DNA of 64,000 bases from Dehalobacter sp. 12DCB1 (GTDB lineage Bacteria; Bacillota; Desulfitobacteriia; Desulfitobacteriales; Syntrophobotulaceae). This document shows positions 56,479 through 64,000 of this stretch, one piece after another; position 1 is the stretch's first letter, and every line of letters begins with the position of its first letter. The position numbers and the translations under genes were made by a program. Under the pieces are notes generated by a model, which did no database searches, had not been told where the DNA came from, and worked only from the letters and a program-made list of their open reading frames with translations. The stretch lies in assembly GCF_004343605.1 (NCBI RefSeq), contig NZ_POSF01000011.1:1-64000 (forward strand), in the 5' to 3' direction.

Positions 56479-56564
56479 AAAAAACGATGTTATCATTGCT
56501 AATAAAATTTTATTTTTAATTTTTTCTTTTATTTCTGAATCAAAATACAATTTAGGACATTAAA

Positions 56565-56592
56565 AATACGACGCACCTAGACGGTGCGCCGC
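56565..56592 (-). terminator. Terminator downstream of rdhK(8) and the rdhA fragment
   Basis: GCGGCGCACC pairs with GGTGCGTCGT (two G-U pairs) around GTCTA, followed by ATTTTTAA on the minus strand. Confidence 0.7.
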
Positions 56593-56690
56593 ATGAGATT
56601 GTACACGCCTTCTTCATTGCTGGCCCTAAAAGTGGTGCAGATTTTTGCATCCGTATTCCAACGCAGATAGCCGTTATGTTCCACGGGATT
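56577..56690 (-). pseudogene. rdhA: rdhA fragment abutting rdhK(8)
   Basis: Directly after the regulator's stop the minus strand encodes [16 protein letters not shown], then [13 protein letters not shown], and a stop. This matches the segment between the two Fe-S clusters of RdhA ([14 protein letters not shown]...[10 protein letters not shown]) but ends just before the second cluster. Nothing upstream or downstream of the segment remains. It is a recombination scar showing that an rdhA once lay here, or that the regulator moved next to one. Confidence 0.8.
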
Positions 56691-57386
56691 TTATTTTTTC
56701 ATCCATTCATTAATTAAATCCTTAAGTCTTTCCAAGTCAATAACTACGATTTTATTCGTGGTTTTATATAAAATGTTTTCCTTTTTAAGGAATCCGAATA
56801 TTCTGCTTATTGTTACAAAGTGAACGCCTATTATTTCAGAAATTGCCTTCTGAGATAGCTTAATGTCTATTTGATATACATTGTTTACTAACTTTCCCTG
56901 TGTAAGGCAAAGATCATAAAGTAGACGTAATACCCTAACCGAAGGATTATAAAGGATCATCTCTTTGGCTTCCCGCATAAAATAACCGCATTTAGATGAA
57001 TAGCATGAAATAAAATCGAAAAGCACTTCTTTGTCCTGCTGAAAAATTTCAAAAAGCTGTTCTTGCGTAAAAAACCATACTGTGCTGCTTTCTTCTGCAA
57101 CTACATGGACAAAACAATCATCAAAAGGAAATAACCTATCAGCAAAAGTAAGTGGGTCAGCATAGAACATCACTTTATGCCTTCCATCTTCGTTCAGAAA
57201 GTTGATGCTTAATCTTCCGGAAATCACATAGATGATTTTGTGGATTAATTCCCCCGGCAAAACGATAGATTCACCCTTACCATAATTACGGATTGTTCCC
57301 AGATGACCATAATTCTGCAACTTTTTCATCGGATAAAAATTATTCGGCAAAATGTAATAATTGTTTGTTATTTTTTCCATACTCAC
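56691..57386 (-). CDS. rdhK: CprK-type CRP/FNR family regulator (8)
   Basis: This 231-aa protein is most like rdhK(2) (ILPNNFYPMKKLQNYGHLGTIRNYGKGE, MFYADPLTFADRLF, SEIIGVHFVTISRIFGFL). The start is GTG at 57386, 7 nt after GGAGGG, or ATG two codons later. The upstream 75 bp are unusually GC-rich. Its 3' end is fused to an rdhA fragment, so the original downstream sequence has been lost. Confidence 0.9.
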   Translation of the reverse strand: MSMEKITNNYYILPNNFYPMKKLQNYGHLGTIRNYGKGESIVLPGELIHKIIYVISGRLSINFLNEDGRHKVMFYADPLTFADRLFPFDDCFVHVVAEESSTVWFFTQEQLFEIFQQDKEVLFDFISCYSSKCGYFMREAKEMILYNPSVRVLRLLYDLCLTQGKLVNNVYQIDIKLSQKAISEIIGVHFVTISRIFGFLKKENILYKTTNKIVVIDLERLKDLINEWMKK

Positions 57387-57399
57387 ATTCTCCCCTCCA

Positions 57400-57470
57400 G
57401 GGAACCGGGGTGCACCTTAACGCCGGAACCGGCGGCCGCCAACGGCGAGGTTGCCTTATCTGAGCGGGCC
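57400..57470 (-). other. GC-rich leader of rdhK(8)
   Basis: About 70 bp of clearly GC-rich sequence stand out in an AT-rich region, with a CGCCG-GTTC-CGGCG hairpin and the repeated word CCGGTTCC. It lies immediately before the ribosome binding site. I recognise neither a riboswitch nor a coding remnant. Confidence 0.4.
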
Positions 57471-57568
57471 TTCAAAAGTTGAGTAGTAACGAGACTGCTT
57501 TCAAAATATTTTATTGATTACTATTATTCTAAGAATGAAGTCACCATCGGATATCTGATGACCAGATC

Positions 57569-57598
57569 CAGCAGGCCTTACTAGGGGCCTACTGGCTT
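57569..57598 (-). terminator. Hairpin at the end of the second corrinoid gene
   Basis: CCAGTAGGCC pairs with GGCCTGCTGG (one G-U) around 8 nt, beginning at the stop codon. A second small hairpin ATCTG/CAGAT follows. No U-run. Confidence 0.55.
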
Positions 57599-58244
57599 AA
57601 TAAGCCTTTTGAAGCCATTTTTCACATATTGATACACCTTCAGCAGCGTTCGTGGTAAATGCATCTGCACCAATGTTCTTGCAAGCTTCCGCAGTGACAG
57701 GGTTTCCGCCAATAATCAGTTTCACTTGCTCACGCAATCCGGCATCCTTAATAGCTTCCGCTGTACTTTTCATAGAGTCCAACGCAATAGTTAAAACGCC
57801 ACTCATACCTACTATTTGAGGCTTTGTTTCTTTTATTTTTTCGACAACGGTGTCAGCAGGTACATCAATCCCAATGTCAATCACTTCAAAGCCGGCCGCC
57901 TCTGCCATACTCTTGAAAATATTCTTTCCGATATCGTGCAAGTCACCTCGAACAGTGGCAAGAAGGATTCTTCCAACTTTTTTCGTATTTTGTTCGCCTA
58001 CAAAGGGTTTAAGCGTTTCCATTGCAGATGTAAGCAATTCCCCAGCGAAAATCAGATCGCCAACAAAATAATCACCCTTTTCGAAAAGATCCCCAATTAT
58101 TGCCATTCCCTGTTGACAAGCATTTACGACCTCTTCAGCTTCATTCTTACTAGGATTTTTTGCCACAAATTCATTTAAAATCCCCACTACCTGTTCTTCA
58201 TTAAGATTTCCCATGGCCTGGGTCAATACCTGTAAATCTACCAT
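57597..58244 (-). CDS. Methyltransferase corrinoid protein (second copy)
   Basis: This protein of about 215 aa has a helical cap (VDLQVLTQAMGNLNEEQV) and a B12 domain with GDLHDIGKNI (cobalt-ligating His), SGVLTIALDSM and GGNPV. It is a close paralogue of the protein at 21233. ATG at 58244 follows AGGAG; the frame from 58322 is longer. It is separated from its methyltransferase by two small frames, in contrast to the corrinoid-first order of the other module. Confidence 0.92.
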   Translation of the reverse strand: MVDLQVLTQAMGNLNEEQVVGILNEFVAKNPSKNEAEEVVNACQQGMAIIGDLFEKGDYFVGDLIFAGELLTSAMETLKPFVGEQNTKKVGRILLATVRGDLHDIGKNIFKSMAEAAGFEVIDIGIDVPADTVVEKIKETKPQIVGMSGVLTIALDSMKSTAEAIKDAGLREQVKLIIGGNPVTAEACKNIGADAFTTNAAEGVSICEKWLQKAY

Positions 58245-58324
58245 TGTAAAACATCTCCTTTTATTGATTAAGACCAACTTTTCAACAAGATCCCTAAACC
58301 ATTTCGTGCTAATTTTATACAATT

Positions 58325-58495
58325 TTAATGTTCAGGTTTGTCCTCTTCCGGAAAATTAACATCAATATCGTACCCCTCATTTGCAAGCATATATGAAAGG
58401 CTGGCGTAACTCGACCTATATTGTATTAATTGCTCTTCCTGTATTACAAGTTGATTATTCGCATAAACAAGGATTGATAAATCCTTATCTTTCAA
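58325..58495 (-). CDS. 56-aa open frame with TTG start, doubtful
   Basis: This frame of 56 codons lies between the small 41-aa gene and the corrinoid gene. It is hydrophilic and acidic at the end (NFPEEDKPEH). The only upstream start is TTG without a ribosome binding site. It may be the remnant of a gene that lost its 5' end; composition is coding-like, which is why it is listed. Confidence 0.35.
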   Translation of the reverse strand: MKDKDLSILVYANNQLVIQEEQLIQYRSSYASLSYMLANEGYDIDVNFPEEDKPEH

Positions 58496-58531
58496 CTAAT
58501 TAGTTAAGCTAATGCTACAATTAATCCGCCC

Positions 58532-58657
58532 TTAATCTTCAATCATCGACAAGATTAACTTGTTAACAAGAGCTTCCCTGGTTTTTTCATCCGTTTGCCA
58601 ATCTGTTTGGTTTTTTAATTCATCCAACAAATCCATTACTGTCTTTTCATTCTCCAT
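58532..58657 (-). CDS. 41-aa small protein downstream of the second methyltransferase
   Basis: ATG follows AAGGGGGA, 13 nt after the methyltransferase stop. The 41-aa product is acidic and helical (MENEKTVMDLLDELKN...). It occupies the position of the 47-aa gene in the first module. No family recognised. Confidence 0.55.
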   Translation of the reverse strand: MENEKTVMDLLDELKNQTDWQTDEKTREALVNKLILSMIED

Positions 58658-58670
58658 ATTAGGTCCCCCT

Positions 58671-59828
58671 TTACTTATATGCGCCATATGCGTGGACAAA
58701 CTCATTGACGGCTTTCAAATTTTCGACATTTACATCTGCTGGTGATATTAGCGCTCTTTCAGTGGTAAATAGGAATCCACCGCCCGGAGCACATGCATCA
58801 ATAATCCGCTTCGCTTCATCGATACATTCTTGCTTATTGCCATACTTAAGCATGCTGGTAGGTACACCGCCAAGAACTGCGAATTTATCTCCCAGTTTCT
58901 TTTTAGCCTCAATAATATCATCCGCTTCCAAATAGCAGAGTATTGAAGCTTTCGGAAGTTCCCTTAGGAAATCATAGTATGGTTCCCACTTGCCTTCCAA
59001 AAACATTAATGTTTTTGTACCAAGTTCATTCACCCTTAACAACATTTTTTTATAAGTGGGCCAGAAAAATTTCTCAAAGCTTTTTGGACCCAAAAATGCC
59101 GGACAATGCAACATTGTGACCGCATAAGGATATTCTCCTGTTAAGCCTTTTTCACATACCTGCATATAGATCGGGTACAAAGCTTCACAAGCCGCAATCA
59201 CTTGTTCTGGAACTCTTCTCAAGTCTCCAAAAAGCCCCTGGAATCCTCTCAACCTGTCAAAGATCAAATCAAGAGGAGGGTAAAGCTTGCTACCGACAAT
59301 CGGAGCCACGCCATATATATTTTTGCCCCTCTCGATTATTTTTCCGGTATCCCTGGCAAATTCGGCCATTTCCAGTACAGCTTTTTTTAACGCCTCAACA
59401 TTTTCAGGATATGGCCTGCTAAGCGCAGGAAATTTTCTGGGAAAAATTTTGTTTGCCATAAATGTTATTGGATCATTGATTAGCTCCGGATACTCTTCAG
59501 AAAGCATCGGCGTGTTTTCCGAATGTTGAATGGTTACTTCATCCTCAGAAATAAAATAAGTTTTACTCTGCAGCGTTTCAACCATTTTCATTCGAACCAT
59601 TGTGCCCCAGCTCAAGCTGCAGTCAAAATAAATATCATCGAAAATACTCGTCCACTTTTCTGCCAACTTATCTCCGTCGTTAATAAGTTCTCTTGTTTTA
59701 GAACCCGAGTAAGCAATCGGGAAAGCCGTCATAGCCGCCATGATGGGCACACGTTTCGGTTCCTTAATATTAGCTGTTGTTTTAATGTCTTCAATCCGCT
59801 GCTCGTATCTAGCTTGAATATCATCCAT
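58671..59828 (-). CDS. Corrinoid-dependent methyltransferase, uroporphyrinogen decarboxylase superfamily (second copy)
   Basis: This 385-aa protein has the same fold as the product at 20060 but is well diverged (KEPKRVPIMAAMTAFPIAYSG at the start, PGGGFLFTTERALI near the end). It is probably the catalytic methyltransferase acting on a methylated substrate and the corrinoid protein at 57597. ATG at 59828 follows GGAGG. An MFS transporter of a type used for aromatic acids lies upstream in the same direction, which suits a methoxyaromatic substrate; inference. Confidence 0.82.
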   Translation of the reverse strand: MDDIQARYEQRIEDIKTTANIKEPKRVPIMAAMTAFPIAYSGSKTRELINDGDKLAEKWTSIFDDIYFDCSLSWGTMVRMKMVETLQSKTYFISEDEVTIQHSENTPMLSEEYPELINDPITFMANKIFPRKFPALSRPYPENVEALKKAVLEMAEFARDTGKIIERGKNIYGVAPIVGSKLYPPLDLIFDRLRGFQGLFGDLRRVPEQVIAACEALYPIYMQVCEKGLTGEYPYAVTMLHCPAFLGPKSFEKFFWPTYKKMLLRVNELGTKTLMFLEGKWEPYYDFLRELPKASILCYLEADDIIEAKKKLGDKFAVLGGVPTSMLKYGNKQECIDEAKRIIDACAPGGGFLFTTERALISPADVNVENLKAVNEFVHAYGAYK

Positions 59829-59967
59829 ATTAATTCCTCCTACCAATTGCAATTTTTATCTATCCACATTACTCAATTACAGTCCATGCCTAGATTTGTT
59901 AACTCTTTGGGATATACTATATATAATTACATTGCAACTATGCATTATAATTTAAAGTTTGTTTCAT

Positions 59968-60010
59968 AGTGAACAATGAATTTGCCCTATAGACAAATTC
60001 ATTGTTCACT
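59968..60010. terminator. 17-bp perfect hairpin between the MFS and methyltransferase genes
   Basis: AGTGAACAATGAATTTG (59968-59984) pairs with 59994-60010 around 9 nt. It separates the transporter from the methyltransferase module; no U-run on either side. Confidence 0.6.
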
Positions 60011-60058
60011 TAACGACCTTTGAAACTCAAATTCGAGGAGTAGTATACGGACTATTTT

Positions 60059-61387
60059 TTAACTGTTAATGGAGGGCGCGGTGGCTTTCTTGGCGGTTAG
60101 TTGGGAAACCACAACACAGATCATTATCAAAAGAAATGGTGCGGTTGCAAATATCAAAAAGTTTGTCATTAAAGATGCCTTTTGTGCTATTAACATCCCT
60201 CCAATAATTGGTGCGAAGGATCCGCCGAAACGCCCCATAGCACTGGACCATCCTAACCCTGTTCCACGGAAGGCAAGCGGGTAGCCGACCGATACAAATA
60301 CATAGATCAATCCCATTAAGCCATACATACCGGCTCCAAGGATAAACAGAACAACTGATACCAGAGTAATATTTAGTTTCAACATCAAAAGCAGAACAAC
60401 AAGGGCAGGGATCACTGAATATACAATAAGCGTATTTTTAAGTCCAATTTTATTGGATATCGGGCCTGATATAAGTATACCTGGTATTGCCCCGAGGGTG
60501 AAAGTAATCATGAGCGTAAGACTGGATCCCAAGTTATATCCTGCACCCATCAAAATTTTCGGCAGCCAGGTTATTAAGCCGTAAACAATAAACATACATA
60601 GCGCCATGATTACCCAATATAAAATCGTATTCACAGCCATGCCGTCCTTCCACAAGCTAAGAAAAGATCCTCTTTCAGAAGGTTTGATATCTACTTCGTA
60701 TTGTTCATCAGCGCCGGGAGTGTGTTCAGGGGCAGATTTTTTTAACAACTTTTGAATTTGATCTCTTTTGCCGTCTTTTATCAATTTCTGCATGGATTCA
60801 GGTAAATAAGCAGCACAGATAAATATTAAAACAATGGGAATAAAGCCAAGCAAAAACATAGGTCTCCAGCCATATTCCGGTATAATAGCCTTACCTACCA
60901 AAGCACTGAACATTGTTCCGAGCGGCACTCCAAGAGTCGTTGCGCTAATCAGGTTAACACGATTTTTTAAAGGACTATATTCAGCAACCAAAGCGAACGT
61001 GACAGGGGCAATTCCGGCAATACCCATTCCGGTTAAAACCCGGTATAAAGAAAGCTGCCATACCTCGGTCGCAGTTCCCATCATGCCTGTGAAAACCGCG
61101 TAAAAGCCTATAGCCAACATGAATACTTTTTTATTACCTATCCTGTCAGCTAACATTCCAAATATGATTCCGCCTGCCATCATTCCATATAGAGTATAGC
61201 TACCAATCAGTCCGAAAACTGTTGGCGCAATACCTGTATCTTTCATCAACGCAGGAAGGGAATTACCGTAAACCCCCTGATCATATCCATCAAATAACAG
61301 CCCTAAGAAAGCTAATATTGCCACCAAGGCAAAAAAACTATTCATTTTACTCGATCCGATTAATTTTGAAACATTTACTTTACTCAA
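60059..61387 (-). CDS. MFS transporter, aromatic acid:H+ symporter-like
   Basis: This protein of about 442 aa has twelve predicted membrane segments. Landmarks include LLFDGYDQGVYG in helix 1 (the AAHS family D-G-x-D motif), GMLADRIGNKKVF in loop 2-3 and MPVTFALVAEYSP-like sequence in helix 4. Members import benzoates and related aromatic acids. The central loop is acidic and charged (about 205-245). Start: TTG at 61387 has AGGAG 9 nt before it, whereas ATG at 61396 touches the AGGAG. Confidence 0.85.
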   Translation of the reverse strand: MSKVNVSKLIGSSKMNSFFALVAILAFLGLLFDGYDQGVYGNSLPALMKDTGIAPTVFGLIGSYTLYGMMAGGIIFGMLADRIGNKKVFMLAIGFYAVFTGMMGTATEVWQLSLYRVLTGMGIAGIAPVTFALVAEYSPLKNRVNLISATTLGVPLGTMFSALVGKAIIPEYGWRPMFLLGFIPIVLIFICAAYLPESMQKLIKDGKRDQIQKLLKKSAPEHTPGADEQYEVDIKPSERGSFLSLWKDGMAVNTILYWVIMALCMFIVYGLITWLPKILMGAGYNLGSSLTLMITFTLGAIPGILISGPISNKIGLKNTLIVYSVIPALVVLLLMLKLNITLVSVVLFILGAGMYGLMGLIYVFVSVGYPLAFRGTGLGWSSAMGRFGGSFAPIIGGMLIAQKASLMTNFLIFATAPFLLIMICVVVSQLTAKKATAPSINS

Positions 61388-61788
61388 ACAACTCATCTCC
61401 TTTAATTAATCCTCGATAGTATACGTCCGAAGCCAGAACCCTTTCATTCCTTTTCTGTAAATACAACTACTCATTGAACATACTTTCTTGAGCTTCTTCC
61501 TCCTTTCCTTACCTTCAATAAACTTTCTGATAATATTCTTCCAAAATGAGAGTTATCGTATTAAATATTGTAAGCAACAAACCTCTTATCAGGTTGCTCC
61601 ATAAACATTGGATAGATAATTATTTAGACTTTAGCACAAATCTCATATGCAAGTAAACAAACAGCTTATTGTTATCAGAAATTTCCTTTATATTTATAAT
61701 TTGTTTACTTTTCTGACCTTATTATATATAATCACTATTAACCGGACAATGTATTAGAGTTTAAAGTTTGTAAATCAACGGATGAATA
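61388..61788. other. Intergenic region between the MFS and pucR genes
   Basis: About 400 bp of AT-rich DNA between divergent genes, no gene seen. AGCAAC...GTTGCT at about 61572-61597 forms a small hairpin upstream of the transporter. Confidence 0.35.
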
Positions 61789-61808
61789 ATTTGTACTATA
61801 ATACAAAT
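61789..61808 (+). promoter_or_regulatory. pucR promoter with palindrome over the -10
   Basis: ATTTGTA and TACAAAT flank CTATAA (perfect 7-bp arms), and the palindrome contains a consensus TATAAT at 61797-61802. Transcription would start about 24 nt before the ATG. An autorepression site is likely. Confidence 0.55.
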
Positions 61809-61832
61809 AGACCATCCGTAATAGGAGGGTAT

Positions 61833-63383
61833 ATGAAATTAGCGGATATAGTAAACCATCTAAATACGCTCGTTCCATGTTCTTTGACTTTTAAGGATGA
61901 CACGGTAAGTATTCACTCTTACGCCTTGATACAGAAAGAACTTCAACATTATATTCCCGGGTGCCTTTATATCGGATTCGCATCTGCTCTGCCGCCAATA
62001 CCGTCTAATATAAACTTGACTCTGCTTTGCATAGAAGACACAGCACTCCCAGAATTATATCTTCGGGCAACGAACCTTAATCTTTGCTGCGTTGCTAATT
62101 CAGAAATAACCCCATTTGAAATTTTAAATCATGTCGCCGTCATAATTAATGAAGAAGTTAACCTATCTTGGTACATGCAAAAATTATTCGACACCATTTA
62201 TTCAAATCAAGGGTTGCAACCCCTTATTGATACCGCGACAGAAATCTTTGGACATCCAATGCTTCTGCACGATAGTAATTTTAAAGTTCTTGCTTTATCG
62301 CAGGATGCTGTTAATATTGTCGAACTAACCGAAGATAAAAATGGCGATAAATATGTCAACGCCAATACCATCTCCTTCATCCGTGATAATCACATTTATT
62401 CAAAGACACGCAGCCAGGGATATTCCCAGTACGTGAGAAAATCGGAACGTTTCAATGGAACCCTCTCGACTATCATCCAGATCCAAGGTATAGAAGTTGC
62501 TCAACTAGCAATTTATGAGGCCGGCAAACAGTTTCAGGAAATCGATTTTAAGCTTATCGAGCCTCTTCGGAAATTATTATCCATAGAATTGCAAAAAAAT
62601 GACTTCTTTAGCATCAGCAAAAATTTACTACCCAACTATTTTCTAACGGACTTGCTGGATAAGAAAATTCATGATGAAGATTCTATCAGAAAACGGCTTA
62701 ATTATTTGCAGTGGCCGAGTACAGAAACATATCAAATCATGATAATAAGTAATAAGCTAAGTAACACTTTTGAAAGCAAAATTCCATTTATCATCCAATC
62801 TTTGCAATCTTTTATTCCCAGTGATAAATGTATTGTCTATAAAAATGAACTCGTAGTATTCATCGATAATTCAATCAGCCTCAGTTTATTCCAAGAGTCC
62901 GGTTCGGAATTTACCGAATATTTAAGCGCCAATGCTCTTTTTGCCGGTGTCAGCATCCCATTTACCAGGCTGTCGGAAAGCAGAAAATATTACAACCAGG
63001 CTTTAAAGGCTAGTGAATTCGCCCAACGCAATAATCAGCCTTTCTGCCTTTATGAAAAAAACATGCTGTATTTTCTTACAGAACTAATCTCTTCCCATAG
63101 CGAGATTATTGATTTCTGCCATCCCGCGGTTATCTACCTGGCCAAAGAGGAAGGATCCAACGGAACACCTTTTTTAGAAACATTAAAGTATTATTTATAC
63201 TATACGAATTCGCCTAATGAGGCGGCCAGCACCTTATGCGTCCATCGGAACACTTTATTTTACAGGATTAATAAAATAAAAGAGCTCACCGGCGTAAACC
63301 TGGATAATGCCGAAGAACGGCTGCAGATTTATCTTTCTATCAAATTACTGGAATTCAGTAACATCAATATTGCCAATTTGTAA
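61833..63383 (+). CDS. PucR/CdaR family transcriptional regulator
   Basis: This 516-aa regulator has an N-terminal PucR-type domain, a central GGDEF-like/CdaR region and a C-terminal helix-turn-helix of the PucR type (LCVHRNTLFYRINKIKELTG). Such proteins respond to small metabolites and usually control neighbouring catabolic operons. Position divergent to the MFS/methyltransferase genes makes those the natural targets. ATG at 61833 follows AGGAGG; a start at 61782 overlaps the promoter. Confidence 0.9.
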   Translation: MKLADIVNHLNTLVPCSLTFKDDTVSIHSYALIQKELQHYIPGCLYIGFASALPPIPSNINLTLLCIEDTALPELYLRATNLNLCCVANSEITPFEILNHVAVIINEEVNLSWYMQKLFDTIYSNQGLQPLIDTATEIFGHPMLLHDSNFKVLALSQDAVNIVELTEDKNGDKYVNANTISFIRDNHIYSKTRSQGYSQYVRKSERFNGTLSTIIQIQGIEVAQLAIYEAGKQFQEIDFKLIEPLRKLLSIELQKNDFFSISKNLLPNYFLTDLLDKKIHDEDSIRKRLNYLQWPSTETYQIMIISNKLSNTFESKIPFIIQSLQSFIPSDKCIVYKNELVVFIDNSISLSLFQESGSEFTEYLSANALFAGVSIPFTRLSESRKYYNQALKASEFAQRNNQPFCLYEKNMLYFLTELISSHSEIIDFCHPAVIYLAKEEGSNGTPFLETLKYYLYYTNSPNEAASTLCVHRNTLFYRINKIKELTGVNLDNAEERLQIYLSIKLLEFSNINIANL

Positions 63384-63476
63384 TTCTATCTGCTTGAGTC
63401 GCCCGTTGGACAGGACTTTTAATTTTACACCAGCCAGATAATGCGTGCTTAGCTGGGCACGCTGCACATAAACAGA

Positions 63477-63517
63477 CACCTCCCGGCCCGATTGAGCCGA
63501 GAGGTCTTTTTTTGCCT
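63477..63517 (+). terminator. Terminator of the pucR-type gene
   Basis: ACCTC-CCGGC pairs with GCCG-AGAGGT around 8 nt, then TTTTTTT on the plus strand. Confidence 0.85.
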
Positions 63518-63525
63518 GAACAGCG

Positions 63526-64000
63526 CTATTCTTTTCTCCGATTGAAGCGGAATTCTTTCCAAACATCGGGTGACTTTTCCATCCATTCAGGATCAGGATA
63601 TTTTCCCGGATCATGCGGACCATAGACTTGCCGTTCCAATTTGGTCAGGAAAATGCCCGGAAGACTTCCACCCTTAGCTGCCAACCAAAGCCCGATAGAG
63701 TGCTCCAAGGAAGGCGGTTTACTATAAGGGCAAGAACTTAAGCATACGCCACAATCGGTCCCTGTTTTGTTCCATATTCTAAAGCAGTTCTCTGCTTTGA
63801 AACGATATCTCTCCACTCCCCTTATGATTTCTTTCTCATCATCCATGCTGATGGCCGCTCCCGGACAATTCTCAGCACAAATTTTACAATTCTTACAGAA
63901 ATCATCGACTCCCAGATTAGACTTTTTATCATAGACCAATGGCAAATCTGTTGTAATGACCGTCATTTTAAAAGCCATACCGAATTCTTTGGAAATCAGA
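63526..64000 (-). CDS. rdhA: Reductive dehalogenase, divergent type (3' part, cut by window edge)
   Basis: The frame is open from the right edge to a TAG at 63526, covering about 157 residues. It contains SKEFGMAFKMTVITTDLPL, then the first cluster CKNCKICAENCP and the second CGVCLSSCPY with an upstream Cys in AENCFRIW. This pattern identifies an RdhA, but the C-terminal part (GLWLAAKGGSLPG, VYGPHDPGKYPDPEW) differs from both the CprA-like set and the rdhABC enzyme, so it is a third type. No rdhB lies downstream; the partner, if any, is upstream beyond the window. Confidence 0.85.
   Translation of the reverse strand, partial: LISKEFGMAFKMTVITTDLPLVYDKKSNLGVDDFCKNCKICAENCPGAAISMDDEKEIIRGVERYRFKAENCFRIWNKTGTDCGVCLSSCPYSKPPSLEHSIGLWLAAKGGSLPGIFLTKLERQVYGPHDPGKYPDPEWMEKSPDVWKEFRFNRRKE

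Overview
The window reads as a chromosomal segment of an anaerobic, endospore-forming Firmicute specialised in organohalide respiration. Dehalobacter or a close Desulfitobacterium relative fits best. The evidence is a gerABC operon and a large set of reductive dehalogenase (rdh) genes: 10 complete rdhA, one rdhA cut by the window end, 10 rdhB, 8 CprK-type regulators (rdhK), 3 FMN-binding membrane proteins of the RdhC/NosR family, 2 trigger-factor-like rdhT and 2 GroEL-like chaperonins. Nine of the ten complete RdhA resemble CprA, the Desulfitobacterium ortho-chlorophenol dehalogenase. No transposase, tRNA, rRNA or CRISPR array was seen. Species assignment is inference.

Layout. 1-1101: start of a membrane flavoprotein running off the left edge. 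1657-5521 (+): gerA-gerB-gerC. 5564-10827 (-): carA and a carB fused in frame to a DapF-like domain that has lost both catalytic cysteines. 10983-13622 (-): ABC exporter. 13700-14863 (-): dinB. 15025-17460 (-): a tatA-apbE-tatC-tatB operon. 17879-42023 (-): eight complete rdhA with their rdhB and five rdhK, plus one corrinoid methyltransferase module, an atypical rdhABC operon and a decayed rdhA. 42216-48241 (-): a DUF1638 gene, then a maturation operon (YlqD-like, chaperonin, RdhC, 49-aa membrane peptide, chaperonin). 48600-52585: rdhT genes on + facing away from rdhK genes on -, including a relic of a third rdhT. 52643-57386 (-): two more rdhBA pairs and an rdhK. 57597-61387 (-): a second corrinoid methyltransferase module and an MFS transporter. 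61833-63383 (+): a PucR-type regulator. 63526-64000 (-): 3' part of a divergent rdhA.

How it may work together (family knowledge plus inference): RdhK proteins sense halogenated phenols and bind FNR-like boxes about 41 bp upstream of rdhB and rdhT transcription starts. RdhT and the chaperonins help fold corrinoid/Fe-S RdhA precursors. The Tat operon exports them, RdhB anchors them, and ApbE flavinylates the RdhC proteins. The two methyltransferase/corrinoid modules may demethylate aromatic methyl ethers, giving phenolic substrates or C1 units.

The island looks shaped by tandem duplication and decay: near-identical promoter-rdhB cassettes sit before different rdhA genes, one rdhA lacks an rdhB, one rdhB is followed by an rdhA relic, and a second rdhA fragment abuts an rdhK. 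Starts were moved from the longest possible start where a ribosome binding site or paralogue alignment decided it.
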